A stretch of DNA of 64,000 nt from Marsupella aquatica (lineage: Eukaryota; Marchantiophyta): the NCBI GenBank assembly GCA_973895155.1, contig OZ316894.1:9486001-9550000 (forward strand), read 5' to 3'. Below the pieces are notes generated by a model. That model did no database searches. It worked only from the letters and a program-made list of their open reading frames with translations, and was not told the origin of the DNA. The stretch's first letter is position 1; each line of letters opens with the position of its first letter. This document shows positions 20,943-33,470 of this stretch, one piece after another. A program made the translations under genes and the position numbers.

Positions 20943-23779
20943 GGTCAGATGAATCATCCGCGTTGGAGAGCACGAGCCCGGCGCCAAGCCCCGACAGAGA
21001 AAGCGTCCTGGTGATCTTGCGGGACCTCATCGAAGACTTGCGGTATGGTGGCGAAGCAAGGAAGCACCAGTCGGCGCTGCAAACATACCGCGGTGTTATT
21101 GCAAAGGCAGTACCACGGGTTAATCGATCCGTGAGACTCATGTCCACTGACCTCGTACGTTGGATGAATCGTGGTGGTCACTGGCGGGCTTTCTTGATCT
21201 TATCGGTAAGGCACCCGTCACTCTGTCTTCATTATTTTTATCGTTGCTGTAGCTCTCCCTTTCGTTAGACTGCAATCTGTTTCTTTCGGTGTGTCGGTCG
21301 TGTGCTACTTTTCAGCTGAAAGTCACTGCATAACTTCTTCAACTCTGTTCTTCACTGTCTTCTTTCTTCCGCCTTGCAGATGAGACTTCATATGATTTGA
21401 TTCGCGCAATGTGTCTGTTTACCAGTTGCCTTGCTTCCTTCTTGCTTCACTGCGAAATTCGGGCATTCTTTCCTATAGCTCTTGGTGGATGAGGCTGCAG
21501 TGCAAATGATGCATGCACTCTGTTTCTTTCTCTCTGCTTCCCGCACTCTGTTTCGTTCTCTGTAGCAGTCGTTTTTTTTCAATCGCATTTTATAGCACTA
21601 ATCATAGAGAAAAGGTCAACCACTACTACAACAAAGTCATGCAGCCCAGTCCCTCTCTGCATGTCATTTGTTTGCTGCTGGTTTGCTTCTGTAAGTTTGT
21701 CGTCCGCATGGTAAACTCAAAGGAGCTGAATTATCTGCCAATCACATTCCAGTTCGTAATTAAGGGTACTTCTTCTCAATCAGTTCTCACAACAATAGTT
21801 CTTCCTTGCTCAAACAGATTTCAACCTGTCTCAGAGACTTTGATCATTGTCCTGTGTTGCATGTGACCAACGACCGAGGGACCTGTGCCATGAATGAATT
21901 GTTGACGTTTGTACGAAGATCTGCTTTTCAGAATCGCGCATCCAAAGATCGAGAGATCGAGGAAATGCGAGTGCAATTGTTGTCACCTGATCTTCATGAT
22001 TTCTTTCGTGTGTTTCGGCACAGTTATTGATCAACTCCCGGTAGCCGAGGGAATAAGACAGTCTTGGGCGTTCAATTACTGTGGCATGCATATAGAGTCG
22101 GCAACATGCAAGGAGCTTCTTGAGAGCAGTGCACCTTCCTAGACATATCAACCCAAGACATGCAGATGTGCGGGGTAGTCCAGCTGTTTGGGATGGAGGT
22201 TTTTTGGAGTAATTTTCGATTGCTTTTTGTAACAGGAGCTGCCCTATCATAACCTACGTTGTTACAGACATACTGTACCGCTCCAGCTGCGAGAAAATAC
22301 TTTGCCGTTTACAGTAATTGCAGTAGGAGTGGGGAAATTTTTTCTGCGACCAAAGTGGACCAAGAACTAGCTGGACCAAGAAAATTGGATTGCAATTTGT
22401 AAAATATTTTTCATGTGTCTAGGTTCTCCAGCGTTGGAGGCGGGCCAGACCCCCTAAAAGGACCAGTCCTCTTAGTGAACTCTGTTCTTTTCGGTGCTGC
22501 AGTCAATACGACTTGAACAGCCATAATTGTGTTGGGAAATATAGCAATTCTGATCGTCTTACCTTTTCTCATGTAGAGAATTTGCCTGCGGATATGTCGA
22601 AGTATGAAAAAATCTATTGACGGACTTTAAGAAAATCAGACGAATTCGTCTTCTTGTTTGTGGTTGTTTTACTCTGAAGTTTTCATCACTTTCCCTGTAG
22701 TGGATTTCTTTTAGCTTTTTCCAACTATATCCCACCAAGCGTACACCTTTGCACTCCTTAGCGCAACAGGACTCTTACATCCTCGAAAAAGGCAATTAAT
22801 GGCATCCATCGACAAAAGGAAAGGAGGATATCGTATCCGGGATTGTCACCTTTTACAGTACTTCTCTGGTCTTTGTTCAATTCTTACAGGCCGTTCCTGG
22901 GCTGTCTTAATCTCTTCCAGCATTCCCCTCACGTTTCTCCGTAGAAGTCTAATTTGCTTTGCTGGGTTCTGACTAGCTATGCAGCTCTACCTTCCTAAAT
23001 GAGGGACTCTTTTTAATGACCTGACTGGCATTTCGCCAACGCGCCTTGTTTCATGCAGAGCGGGATTATAACTTCTATTAGCTTGAGCGGAATTTTCGTA
23101 TTCCTGCTGTTTTTGATAACAGCAACGGTGAACACTATGATTGTAGCACTGCTGGGGTCACTGGCAGCTGTCGGGGCTGTTGCTGCCCTTTTCTTCACTG
23201 CTCTCACGGGTATCTACATTGGGGTCCTGGCAATCGCTGCCTGTGTGATATCGACTGTCGTATTCTTTACCGTTGTTGCGGTGTTGACTGCTGCAGGTTC
23301 GTTGTCCTTCCTTCACTTTTCCTTGTTTCCGCTCACAAGCTAAGTATCACATTGGATTGTCTCTGCGTTATTTGCTATCGTTCGGTCGGGTGATTGCCTT
23401 TGAAGGCACTGCAGGGATTCAGTGTCGGGCGATGCAGTAAATTTTTAGTGGCTGTACCATTTGAGCACCAACATCTCTACTTGTATCATATACAGTCATT
23501 TCCTATTTCACGAGACGGCATTAAACTGAATGTTTCAAGCGAAGTAATCTGAAAGGGTCCGGGCATGTAGAACTGACTTTAATAGCTGGAACGAATCAAA
23601 TTGTGCGAGGATTTTGAGCCACGTCTGATTGTGTTTTGGAACGAATGGATTTAATTGCGAATGCAGGCTGGATCGCATTCTTTTGGGTGGTCTGGCTGGG
23701 AGTCAGGAAGTTCGTGCAGATTGCTCAGGGATCACTTGCTTTCACAGCATCAACCTTTCAAAACACTGTCTCACTTTGA
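20939..23779 (+). CDS. Small hydrophobic membrane protein, three exons
   Basis: The model join(20939..21205, 23059..23296, 23667..23779) gives 205 residues, with GT-AG introns in phases 0 and 1 that restore one frame (GCTGCAG|GCTGG at the last junction). Residues 1-88 are polar and hold a predicted helix (RESVLVILRDLIEDLRYGG). From about residue 90 there is a long hydrophobic region of 80 or so residues rich in Ala, Val, Ile and Leu (SGIFVFLLFLITATV; AALFFTALTGIYIGVLAIAA), then an amphipathic tail ending TFQNTVSL. A long hydrophobic hairpin of this sort fits oleosin-like or lipid-droplet-associated proteins, or an ER membrane protein. I cannot name the family. The start is the first ATG after the (GA)n tract. 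Confidence 0.7.
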
Positions 23780-24253
23780 AACTTACTCAGGCCAGCGGCA
23801 TAGGTCGTGGGACACATCGCTTTGTGTAAGATTCAAGTTTTATGCAGCTGTAGGTAAAGCTTTGGCAGAGTTCATGACTGGGACAGTTTACAAGAGTTCC
23901 GTCTGCGCGGGTGTGGAAAAGTCACTCAGGATACCAAATATGCCTTCCTCGATCAATATGCATCTTGCTCGTGCGATCCATTTCCCGCGCGTATGCTATA
24001 TAGGATAGAAGAAGAGCAAGATCTTCGGGAATGGGCACGAGTTTTCGAGCCTTTGTCCCACGGTGACGAGATCGTTGTCCATCTGTACATGAATATGAGA
24101 GCTTTTCTATTGGTAACCAGGGATCATGGATGTCGTTATGACACGATGGACATTGATTTTTCCTTACATAGCTCGAGTCTAAGGCTATGTATCTGTCACA
24201 AATTACTTAGTTACAAGCAGTCGGTCTAGGCCGTGCCTTCACCCCCCATTAAT

Positions 24254-24381
24254 GAGCACGCTCTAGGGGAAGGGAGAAGACCAGGGTTAGCGAGTACCCG
24301 CTCTAGGGGAAGGGAGAAGACCAGGGTTAGCGAGTACCCAACTCCCTGGAAGAAGGGAGAAAACCAGGATCTGCGGTACCC
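24254..24381. repeat. Three-copy tandem repeat, about 40-bp unit
   Basis: Copies begin near 24254, 24292 and 24332. The core is CTCTAGGGGAAGGGAGAAGA followed by CCAGGGTTAGCGAGTACCC. The third copy is diverged. Confidence 0.8.
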
Positions 24382-25411
24382 AATCTCATGACATACGTGC
24401 AAACTTTCAGAAGTCCTTGGCCCACTTTCAGCTGTTTCTTTGGGGGACTATTACGAAGCACCATCCTCGTCCATCATCAATGCAATACACCCTCTCAAAT
24501 ATAATTGCTTTTAGTCCTCGATCACTCGGAGAGTTAATCAACCTCAAAATGAGACTCGAACATTGAACAGACTGACAAAGGTGGGAAAGGAAAGAGCAGC
24601 TGCACAGCAACGGTTAAAATGGAGCAAAACGAGAGAGGACACAACCTCACGCAAAGCCAGGTACGGTTCAATGAGTGGCATGAAAGAAGAATGAGAAAGG
24701 ATTCGAGGATATTAAATCTAGCCACATCATTTTGTCGACACGACCAGAAAGTCTGCATGCTTTTCGCAGCCAGTGAGAGGCATCCATGAAGAATATAGGG
24801 CGCTGGAGGGTTCCAGCAACGAGTTTCTTGTCGCGTAGGTATCCTTGCTTAAATTTTCCGTTCAGACACTACCTTAGTAGGTGGGGAGATTCCGCAGAAC
24901 TTATGTCGACTCGCTCACCGAGAGAAAGATACCCAAATCTTGAGGTAACTGCTAAGCTATTACTTTCTTCAGACATTGGCAATCTGTGTGTTGTAACACG
25001 GTTTCTCACAAATACTGGCACAACCTGTTGATAACAATGATATAGTAGATTTGGTCCTGATTCATGAGAGGTTATTCCCAGAGGACGTGTACTCAATGGT
25101 TCTCCAGGTGAGATACTTCAGCAATCCCAATGGGCGCTTCACACGGGCACGAGAAAAACAGGCAGTCTTATGTTTATTCTAAATCATCACAACTTGGACA
25201 TATGGGCAAAGTGACTCACGCACTGATCAATCCGTTCTGCAAATCCCCCACTGGTACAATCCAGTCTCCAAAACAGGCGCAACCAGGATGATCTATTAAA
25301 TAATAGGGGTGTTGGCATGGTTCACTACTAGGATAGGGACAAAATACACCTTTGTTCAAACACCTTTGACTAAGGTGTACTTTGGACTTTGTCCCCACCA
25401 CTGACTCGAAC
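24382..25411. other. Intergenic DNA
   Basis: Between the hydrophobic-protein gene and the BAHD gene. No coding region or RNA gene is supported. Confidence 0.4.
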
Positions 25412-25511
25412 ACATTAGGGACAAAAGTGTCACACTAACACCTTTCACTATGATGTAAAATACATTAGGGACAAAAGTGTCACACTAACACCTTTCACTA
25501 TGATGTAAAAT
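25412..25511. repeat. Perfect 50-bp tandem duplication
   Basis: 25412-25461 and 25462-25511 are identical, each starting ACATTAGGGACAAAAGTGTC and ending CTATGATGTAAAAT. Identity implies a very recent duplication. Confidence 0.92.
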
Positions 25512-25598
25512 GTATGATGTGAGGGCCTCTATTCTCTTGCGGAGACAATCTTACATCTATTATTAATTGTACACTGTATTTTAGAAACATATACAGTT

Positions 25599-25730
25599 CA
25601 TTCTAGACATATAGTTTTGGAACTCTGTTATGCCAATAAAATTCATATAAACTAATTGGCAGATCATTCTAGACATATAGTTTTGGAACTCTGTTATGCC
25701 ATTAGAATTCATATAAACTAATTGGCAAAT
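25599..25730. repeat. 66-bp tandem duplication
   Basis: The copies start at 25599 and 25665 with CATTCTAGACATATAGTTTT and differ at only a few positions. It abuts the 3' end of the BAHD gene. Confidence 0.9.
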
Positions 25731-25736
25731 CTTTGG

Positions 25737-28457
25737 TTACCTTTCCATGAATGCAAATGACTTTCCGAGGAGGAAAAAGGGCAGAAAATCTGGATGATGT
25801 TCAAGAGCTTCCAGAACCTGTGGAGTAGATGAAATCTGCAGAAATGCAGCGGAAGAAGAAACACCGGGAGTAGGAGGGCCGACGAAGGACAGGCCAAACC
25901 CGTCCAACGAAAATGCCCGGTTCAGCCCTGCAACAAATGGGCTGCCAAACCCAAAATCGATTTTATAAAATGGGAAGGAACTGCAGCAAGTCTGTGACCA
26001 TAACAATGTATTATCATTCACGAGGGCATCCGCTGTTTCTCCTATCCTGCAACATCACAGACATAATTGGTATCAATGTCAATATTTGGTAGATGGACAA
26101 TCCATCCGCTGTGAACATTTAATAAAATCCGATAACAACATGGAATGACATCATTACTAAAATCCAAATTAGGCATCGGACGCCAGCCAGGCTCTCTGCA
26201 GATGCAAAAGTGCAAGAAGACACACTCAGTGCCAATAAAAAATTATTTATTACTCCAGACATATACCCTTCGGGAGAAAGCCATGCTTCGCGACTCGTTG
26301 TATTGATCTTGTCACGGATTTTGCTCGCAATGATAGATAAGGGCATATTCAAAAGTTCGGCACTTGAAATCTTCGGCGCCCTCGTAACTGCAATCATATT
26401 TCCTAACAAATTGGGCCGTGGAGGATCAAAGAACTTGGTTCTCCCATCAACAGCACTCAGCACTCAGCATTCCAATTTCTTTTCCACTAATGATCGAGAA
26501 AGGCAGACTTGATAGAGTTTTCCACATGTGAGCGGATATGCAATCCATTGTGCTCACGTATGCTCCTTCTGCATTCCTTTTAACTTCCTGTTTGAGAGAT
26601 GTGATGACTGCTGCGTTGACCTAAGAGACAGAAAAGTAGAGGACAAATCATTAGTGCTATGCTAATATGTAATTAATTATGAAGAAGGAAAGGATACTAC
26701 ATCAGCTTGCAACATTATGTTGAGTGAGGCACAAGAATGAATTGCACCCAAGCACGAAACAAGGCATATCTTTCATACCTACCATAACGCTCACAAAACT
26801 TGGATAGATGAAGACAGCAACCCTAGCCTGTTTACAAGGGCTTTACCTCGTAACATTTTGTGTTCCATTTTTGTTCATCAGTCGAAGTGGTAGTCGGCCG
26901 GGATCCAGGGCTTGACAACTGTGTCGCTGCTCGATTGTGGTCCAAAATCATGTCGGTTTTGTCAACTCGAGAGAAGTCAGACCAAGCTGTCATGAAATGC
27001 ATAAAACTCCGGCCATCCGAGGTCATGTGATTTCAGGTAACACCAAGGACCAGGCCCCCACATTTGAAACGTGTGACCTGTTTGAAAGCCAACACCTTTA
27101 AATAAGTAAAAACAATTCCATCTTCATTAAGTTAGATCTAAGAGGTATCTACTCTCTAGGGAGGACAATACATTATTCATTCTTCCCAGGTCAAATCACG
27201 AGTTCTCTATAACTAGGATGAAAAATATAGTGACTGTCAAAAGGGTAATGCAAAACTTAATAAAAGGAGGCTTTGTCACACGACGTATGGGTTGGTAGGG
27301 AGTGTGCCAATTATTCCCATAGAGCCTGTCTATCGCACACGCGGACCACATTCTGAAGGGCACACAACTGAACAACAGGACAGAACTCACGAGATATAAC
27401 ATGGAAGGTTTCAATCTGGGTGCATTATGAGTAGAAAACGAGAATTGGCACTCCTTCTACTGCCCACAGACAGTGATAAGTGTAAAAGTGACAATGTCTA
27501 ATTTGAACCTTGCCCAAAGTGCCAGTTTCCTTCGTCCCTGCCATTGTTGCTTTTGTGCTTTAAAAACGTGTGACCAAACAATTACTTGCATATCAAAGGA
27601 GGGGGAGCCTCATGCGCTGGAAGACTAACTAGTCCGAATCTACTGCTGTGTTATATTCTGTGTCGGAAAAATATAGCAATTACATGCGGATTTTGTCTAC
27701 TATAATTTGTAATATCAATGCATGTCGTGTAATTCAAAGAGCGCTCTAAAAGAAAAACACTCATCCGTTCTAAGCTAGCTTTTACAGTCATAGCTCCAGC
27801 CAGTGAGAAAATTTCGATGTTCAGGGAGCATTCCCGTAAATGCGCGTTTCGATTGCAGACGCGTTAGATAAGATCGCTCTCCACTTCTATTTCAGACCAA
27901 AATTTAGGCTAAAAGTGCAAATTCAGCGACGGTATGGTGGCTATGAAGGAAGTTGCCCCTGAACTTACTTGGACGAATGCACAAGGGAGTCCATCTGGCA
28001 GCATTGGTTGTGTGAAATTCACCCACTGCATGCCAAGAACGCTGTAGCCTTGCAGCTCCGGGACAGGTCGGAATTTCGCAGAGAAGCCCACAACTGAGTC
28101 CAGATCCTTGTCCACATACGCTTCTATAAACGGAATGCCCTTATCGTTGCACAGCAGCTGGCGGTCTATACCTCCAGGGATTCCCGCAGGGATTGCAATC
28201 CATCGGCCGGCCCATGGGAAGAACGGAACTAGCACCTTCCGCAGACCTTGTCGAATCCGATTGACCGTCTCCATATACAATGCGTCGGAGTTGTCCGCCA
28301 GTCTGTAGGCATAAAGTCCGGGCATGAACCCGTCTCTCACAAAATCGTCTACATCCGTTGCGTCGATTTTCTCCACATGCGGCGTTTTCTCGAGCGGCTC
28401 GACGGTGGTGAGGACCACATTAGTGAGCAGAAGTGGAGGGGGCGACTCCGATCCCAT
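25737..28457 (-). pseudogene. BAHD acyltransferase, four exons, disabled
   Basis: BAHD enzymes move an acyl group from CoA to alcohols or amines in plant specialised metabolism. The model is complement(join(25737..26046, 26267..26620, 26847..27077, 27969..28457)). Exon 1 starts MGSESPPPLLLTNVV and has KVLVPFFPWAGRW. Exon 2 has VTRFKCGG and the catalytic HMTSDG (HxxxDG). Exon 3 has STMDCISAHMW and AVDGR. Exon 4 has the structural DFGFG (family DFGWG). Two lesions break it: an in-frame TGA at 27035-27033, two codons before the catalytic His, and a tandem duplication of CACTCAG (26454-26460 and 26461-26467) that shifts the frame just before AVDGR. Apart from these the length (about 458 residues) and order are normal. 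Inactivation looks recent; two assembly errors are the alternative. The acceptor substrate cannot be told. Confidence 0.85.
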
Positions 28458-28574
28458 GATCAGCTTCCTTGTCGTCGTCACTGTGATGGAATTGACACTA
28501 ATAACTATACAGCAGCTGGCTGGAGAAACTTTGAGTGATGAGTACTGTCAGACCGCAGTATCAGAGGGCAGTTG

Positions 28575-30067
28575 AAATACTAGTCTGCTGATCGAGGTCG
28601 GAAAAGAAGAGCTCCAGCCAGCTTACGTATTCTTGTCTCCGTGATTATTGGCAGTTGTTGTGTTGACTGTTGGTTCAGTTGTACGTTGTGATGGGTCCCG
28701 ACACCCCAGAGAGTGAGATCGGAAAGGAAGACCTCCAGTCTGATGATTGTCTGATGCTCGATGAGCTTAAATGCTACTTATTCTGGTTCACTCATAGAGT
28801 GCCCGTCCGTTAACTTAACTGCAGGGCATATTTTGTTTTAAGGACCTTCTAGTAAATGCAAGACGGCACTAATTATAAGGGCCGCATTTCTCAGACGCGA
28901 GGCCTGGAGGGAGTGACGGGGCTGCGGGGGGAGTGGGGGGCCTGGCCTACGCACCAACTCGGCCTGCCGTCCCGGCCTCACCGCCGTGACAGTATCGCTG
29001 GGTACTGATGTGGCTACCGACCCAACAACCAGTCCTGTACCGAGGATACGACCAACGAACACGGGGGGCGGGGAGGGGAGGGGGGACGGGCAGGGGGGCG
29101 GGCTGGGCACCAGCTCGGGTTTGTGTAGGTGGAGCGTGGAGTTCTGGTGGGACCTGAGTAGTGGTCGTCCTGGAACTTATAGCAGGACCTTGACCAAAGT
29201 CTGGGTGGGGTTAATAGGCTGTGGTAGGTAGGCTGTCAACCTGGGTTTGGAATGTAAGAGCAAATTGACCGGCTGCTGGTTTATAAGGATGTAAACCCAG
29301 GGTTTTGAATTTACACTGCCTTTCAAAGGGGGAAGTGTAGAAGACTTTCCACATTAATTTCTTTCCCATTTTGCTCATTCTTCATTATGGTGCCACGCGG
29401 TCAAAGCTTCAATTTAGAGGAGCAGCGCCGGCATTTTTCAGTCAACTAGTGTTCAAACCGTTATTCACCTGCGGATATCAGGGGCGTCACCAATTGAGAA
29501 AGAAACAAACTACGTGATGATTATGAATTTGCATGAATGGTATGCCCTTCATTATGTAGGATAATTTGTGTTCGTTGTCTTCCTGGGTAGGAGAACTTTT
29601 CTTCGTTCCGTTCACAGAACGTCGCTGTAATTGTAGAACTAGTCAGAGGGAACTACTCGGTTTTGCTCTGAACCAGATATGAGAGGAATCTATGAGAGGG
29701 AAAGCAATATTTAAGAGGCCAATGAGACAGATGTGTTCCGCTACTATGTATAGAGTAGTCATGCATCTAGTGTAACTAATGCTTGAGCAGGGAAGACTGG
29801 CAACTAGATTTGAGACTTCAGCTTCACCCCGTCTACAGTAATTCGCCGCCAATCCCGCTTTCAAAGTTTCGTCAGCCCAGATGCTCCAAAGGATGCAATG
29901 ACTATTCATTAGCCTCCAATTTCATTTTGGAGCTGCTCATGATAAATTCATTTGTCTATCGAGCCGAAGTTTACTCTCTTCTCAGATTTTCCACTCCTGG
30001 CGTAGTAGGGGACTCTAAACCGCAAAATAGTTGCTCGTCATTTGCTGTGCCAGGGCTGTTCCTCCAG
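28575..30067. other. Intergenic DNA with a G-rich tract at 28910-29110
   Basis: No gene is supported. The + strand at about 28920-28943 and 29060-29103 is a series of G4-G6 runs, able in principle to form G-quadruplexes. Open frames on both strands here reflect GC bias. Confidence 0.5.
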
Positions 30068-30246
30068 TAAAATATCACATCAGATTTCACAGGCCAGGAG
30101 CATGTAACCCTTTCCCACTTCCGAATAAAATATCACATCAGATGCACAGGCCAGGAGCATGCAACCCATTTCCCACTTTAGAATAAACTATCACGTCAGA
30201 TTCACAGGGCAGGACGATGTAACCCAAATTCCACTTCAGAGTAAAC
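30068..30246. repeat. Three-copy tandem repeat, about 59-bp unit
   Basis: Copies begin near 30068, 30127 and 30185. Shared blocks are TATCACATCAGAT, CACAGGCCAGGAGCATG and CCCACTT followed by AGAATAAA or CGAATAAA. The third copy is the most diverged. Confidence 0.85.
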
Positions 30247-30429
30247 ATGTTCTATTAGGACTTTGAAGTGCAAATATAGGAAATGTTTTAGTCTTAATGG
30301 TTTGTATAATCTCGTCTATGAATAACGTCTCGAAAAAGAACAAAAAATGGTATTGTAGATGTAGGTGCTATAGTAAACTCTTCGTAGTCTATTCTGAAAG
30401 TTCGTCTTTGGGGTACTCGTTTGGCTTTC

Positions 30430-30597
30430 ACGCTCTCGCAGAAATCAATTTCACACTGAAGTCCTATACCTTCTTTTGCAGTGCTTCGTCAACAGCGTAA
30501 TTTTGTTTCAGTTCAGCCTCCTTGCCATTATCACAGTATTTACTTGTGTTTCTTTCACATCAGGGCTTGTGACAAGGTAATTCTGGAGATATGCACC
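30430..30597 (-). pseudogene. Decayed copy of the terminal SDR exon
   Basis: On the minus strand, after the acceptor-like GGTTTGAATGCAG, the sequence matches exon 8 of the SDR gene at 44606-44770: GAYLQNYLVTSPDVK, then after a frameshift YCDNGKEAELK and YAVDEALQKK, then a TAG and DFSVKLIS. The adjoining intron side also matches for about 100 bp. No other SDR exon was found nearby, so it is a partial duplicate. Confidence 0.75.
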
Positions 30598-30599
30598 CT

Positions 30600-32780
30600 G
30601 CATTCAAACCAAAGCAAACATTTCAGAACAGAACAACTCCCCTTGTTGGCAGCACGATCTACCCTTTACAAATGTGTACCCAAAGCAAGCAAGACAATAG
30701 AGTACCTAGGTGCTACGTAGGTGATAATAATTGGGAGTGGACACCTAGCAAGTACAAGTTTAAAATAGCAAAAACATTTTGTCACATATAAATATTCAAT
30801 AGTATACTCAAACATTACATGCTACCACATTTGTATTATTGGAAGGAAGTACATCTATAATTAGTAATACTCTCCAAATATGAGTCTCTTAAAGCCCGGA
30901 TGGACCTGCATGAAGCCCTCATGGATAAACCAAACCTGCATTGACTTGACTAAACATAGAAATATGCTTACATATTGTTTTTTACACTTCTGTCCAAAAA
31001 ATACACTGTAAGCAACGAAATCATCACTTCTGTCCCAATATTTTCTTCCTTGTGAGTAAACTCTGTCACCCTTTTTGTCTATAAAGATACATTGACAGAG
31101 GTCAAAGCACTTTAATTGAAGGTTGCGCTTCGTCCTTCCAACTCTTTCCCCTCCACACAGTTATTCTAACCAATTTTTTAGAGTTTACTAAAAAAGATAA
31201 AATGTGAAGCACATTTAGGTAGTTATATAAATACTTTATCTAACCTTCATGGGAGATGACATTTTCAGTAGATTGAGTGCTTCACATTTTACTCACACGG
31301 CCTCAAGTAAATTCGCTCAATGATAAAAACCAAATTTAATTTACTCAAAAATATATATTTTTATGTAGCCCTGCAAAAAGGGGGACAAAAGTAGCACAAT
31401 AACTCATGAACTAAGGAAACAATTCCCACCACGGAGGTTAGGGGGTCAAGTCTAAAGCCCAAATAAGCTCAATTTCTCATAAATAAATTATAATTGTTCT
31501 ACCTATTTTCTTGAGATTCTAGGGCATTGATACTTTAGGGAATGACTATATGACTTCCATAAATGTTTTTACATAATGTTGTTTTTTATAGAGCATTGCT
31601 CTCGTTACCAGGACTCATTATGGAGCCAAGGAAATTCCAATTTGCATAAGCATTGTTGTGGAATACTATTTTCAGAGACCATTGTTCTTGTTATACATAG
31701 TGTTTTTATTAATTTATTGCTATAGAGCTACTTGAGAAAAAAAATTTGGGGGGAGTATTGTGCATGAATTCAAGTTTTCAGAGAGCACTACTGAAATTTT
31801 TTAGAGAAAAACTACAAGTGATTTTTTGGAAACAAATCTACCAAAAATCATACTTTTCATACAGCGCTGCTCTTGTTACAAAGAGCGCTTTGAGTACTTT
31901 GCCACTGCAGAGCTACAGAAAATTTTAAATGTGCATCTTCACTCGATTTCATTTACATTCTCAATTTGGCATTGAGGTGAGCACATAATGGTCTTAGATT
32001 GATATAAATGTAGGTGAACAATTAATGAGAGAATTTTATCATCCATTTGGAGTTGAATTATCTCATGATTAGGTGTAAAATGGTATGTCCCCTGTCACAG
32101 TCCATGGGGATAACCAGGGCAAACTTGCCAGCCCATCCAAGCTTTTGTTTCATAATTTCCAACAATATATTTATTAGTGGGAAGGGAATTTGTACAATTT
32201 TGTTTTTTATTATTTTTTAAAAAGCTAAAAAAAAAAAAAATTGTTTTTAATGTATCTTTGAGGTAATGAAAGGGGAAGGAGCTTCTCCCATATACCCTAT
32301 CCCACCAAAAATATGGGATAGTTCTTTTCTAACTCATAAAAATTGGGAATAGATATTGAACCTTTATCAAAACATTGCTTTATACACCATCAGATCTATC
32401 CATACACACCATTTAAAATAAATCCCTGCCCAAGCTACAATTTAGCCTCTCTGCACCTACCCAACATAAAAACTTAATCTTAAATAATCAGTTGTATTTA
32501 TATCTAGAAAAATGGGGAAAAACTCTGATTTTTTTTAATGGATTGTAAATAAAATATAGAAAATTCTTATTTCTCTAGAAAACTTTTCCTGTCACTTGGT
32601 TAGACTCTATGACGCACTGATCGCTATCTCATGTCTCCAGTTTTTATGTGCAACACAAGTTAAACACAACCACAACAAATGTATGGCTTGGATTATGCAC
32701 AACATACCTTAACAACTACATGGCACAGCTCTTTTATATGCCTCACCTTAGCATCTATTCTCACCTTCGCAAATTTTTTT
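30600..32780. other. AT-rich intergenic DNA with a dispersed repeat
   Basis: The part from about 31590 to 32110 resembles 43955-44345: GGAATACTATTTT versus GGAATCCTATTTT, CATTGTTCTTGTTA versus CATTGCTCTTGTTA, TACAAAGAG, and CACAGTCCATGGGGAT versus CACAATCCATGGGGAT. No coding capacity is seen. Confidence 0.45.
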
Positions 32781-33470
32781 TAATCTTTACATATTTATTG
32801 CTCTTCGACATGTTTTCCTTGCCTTGACATATGTTTCTCATTTTGTCAGGTTTTTCTCACATTCACATCTTTACCTCACCATGACATTTTTCCTCACTTG
32901 ATATCTTTTCTCCCCTCGACATCTTTTCTCTCCTGGGGTTTTTATCTCGCCTTGACATCTTTTCCTCACCTCAACAACTTTTTCTTATATCACCATATTT
33001 TTCTCATCTTGACATTTTTTTCTCTAGCTCCTCAACATATTGTCTTCATTTTCATATATTTCTCACCTCGACCTCTCTTTCTCACCTCAATGTCTTTTTC
33101 TCTCATCAACATCTTTTTTCATGTTGACACCTTTTCCTTACCTTGACATCTTTTTCTCACCTTGATATCTTATCTTTTTCATATATTGCCATCCTTTTCT
33201 CACCTTGATATCTTATCTTTTTCATATATTGTCATCCTTTTCTCACCTTGATATCTTATTTTTTTCATTTATTGCCATCCTTTTCTCACCTTGACATCTT
33301 TATCTCCCGGCTCACGACATCTTTCCCTCACCCATGCCATTTGTTTTTCTCTCGGACTCAACATCTTTACATATTTTCTTCAGTTTGCTATCATTTCTCT
33401 CCTCAACATCTTTTTCTCACCTGAATTTCTTTTTATCACCTTGACATCTTGCCATTCCATTGCACTCTCT
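32780..33470. repeat. Pyrimidine-rich degenerate minisatellite
   Basis: About 690 bp made of variations on TTTTTCTCACCTTGACATC (period near 18-21 bp). At 33158-33290 three better-kept copies of a 42-43 bp higher-order unit occur, with CACCTTGATATCTTAT and CATATATTG blocks. One strand is almost purely C/T with short AC interruptions. Confidence 0.8.

Noticed and set aside
27196-27414. 72-codon minus-strand frame with a signal-peptide-like start
   Set aside because: Lies wholly within BAHD intron 1 and has no acceptor or donor support.
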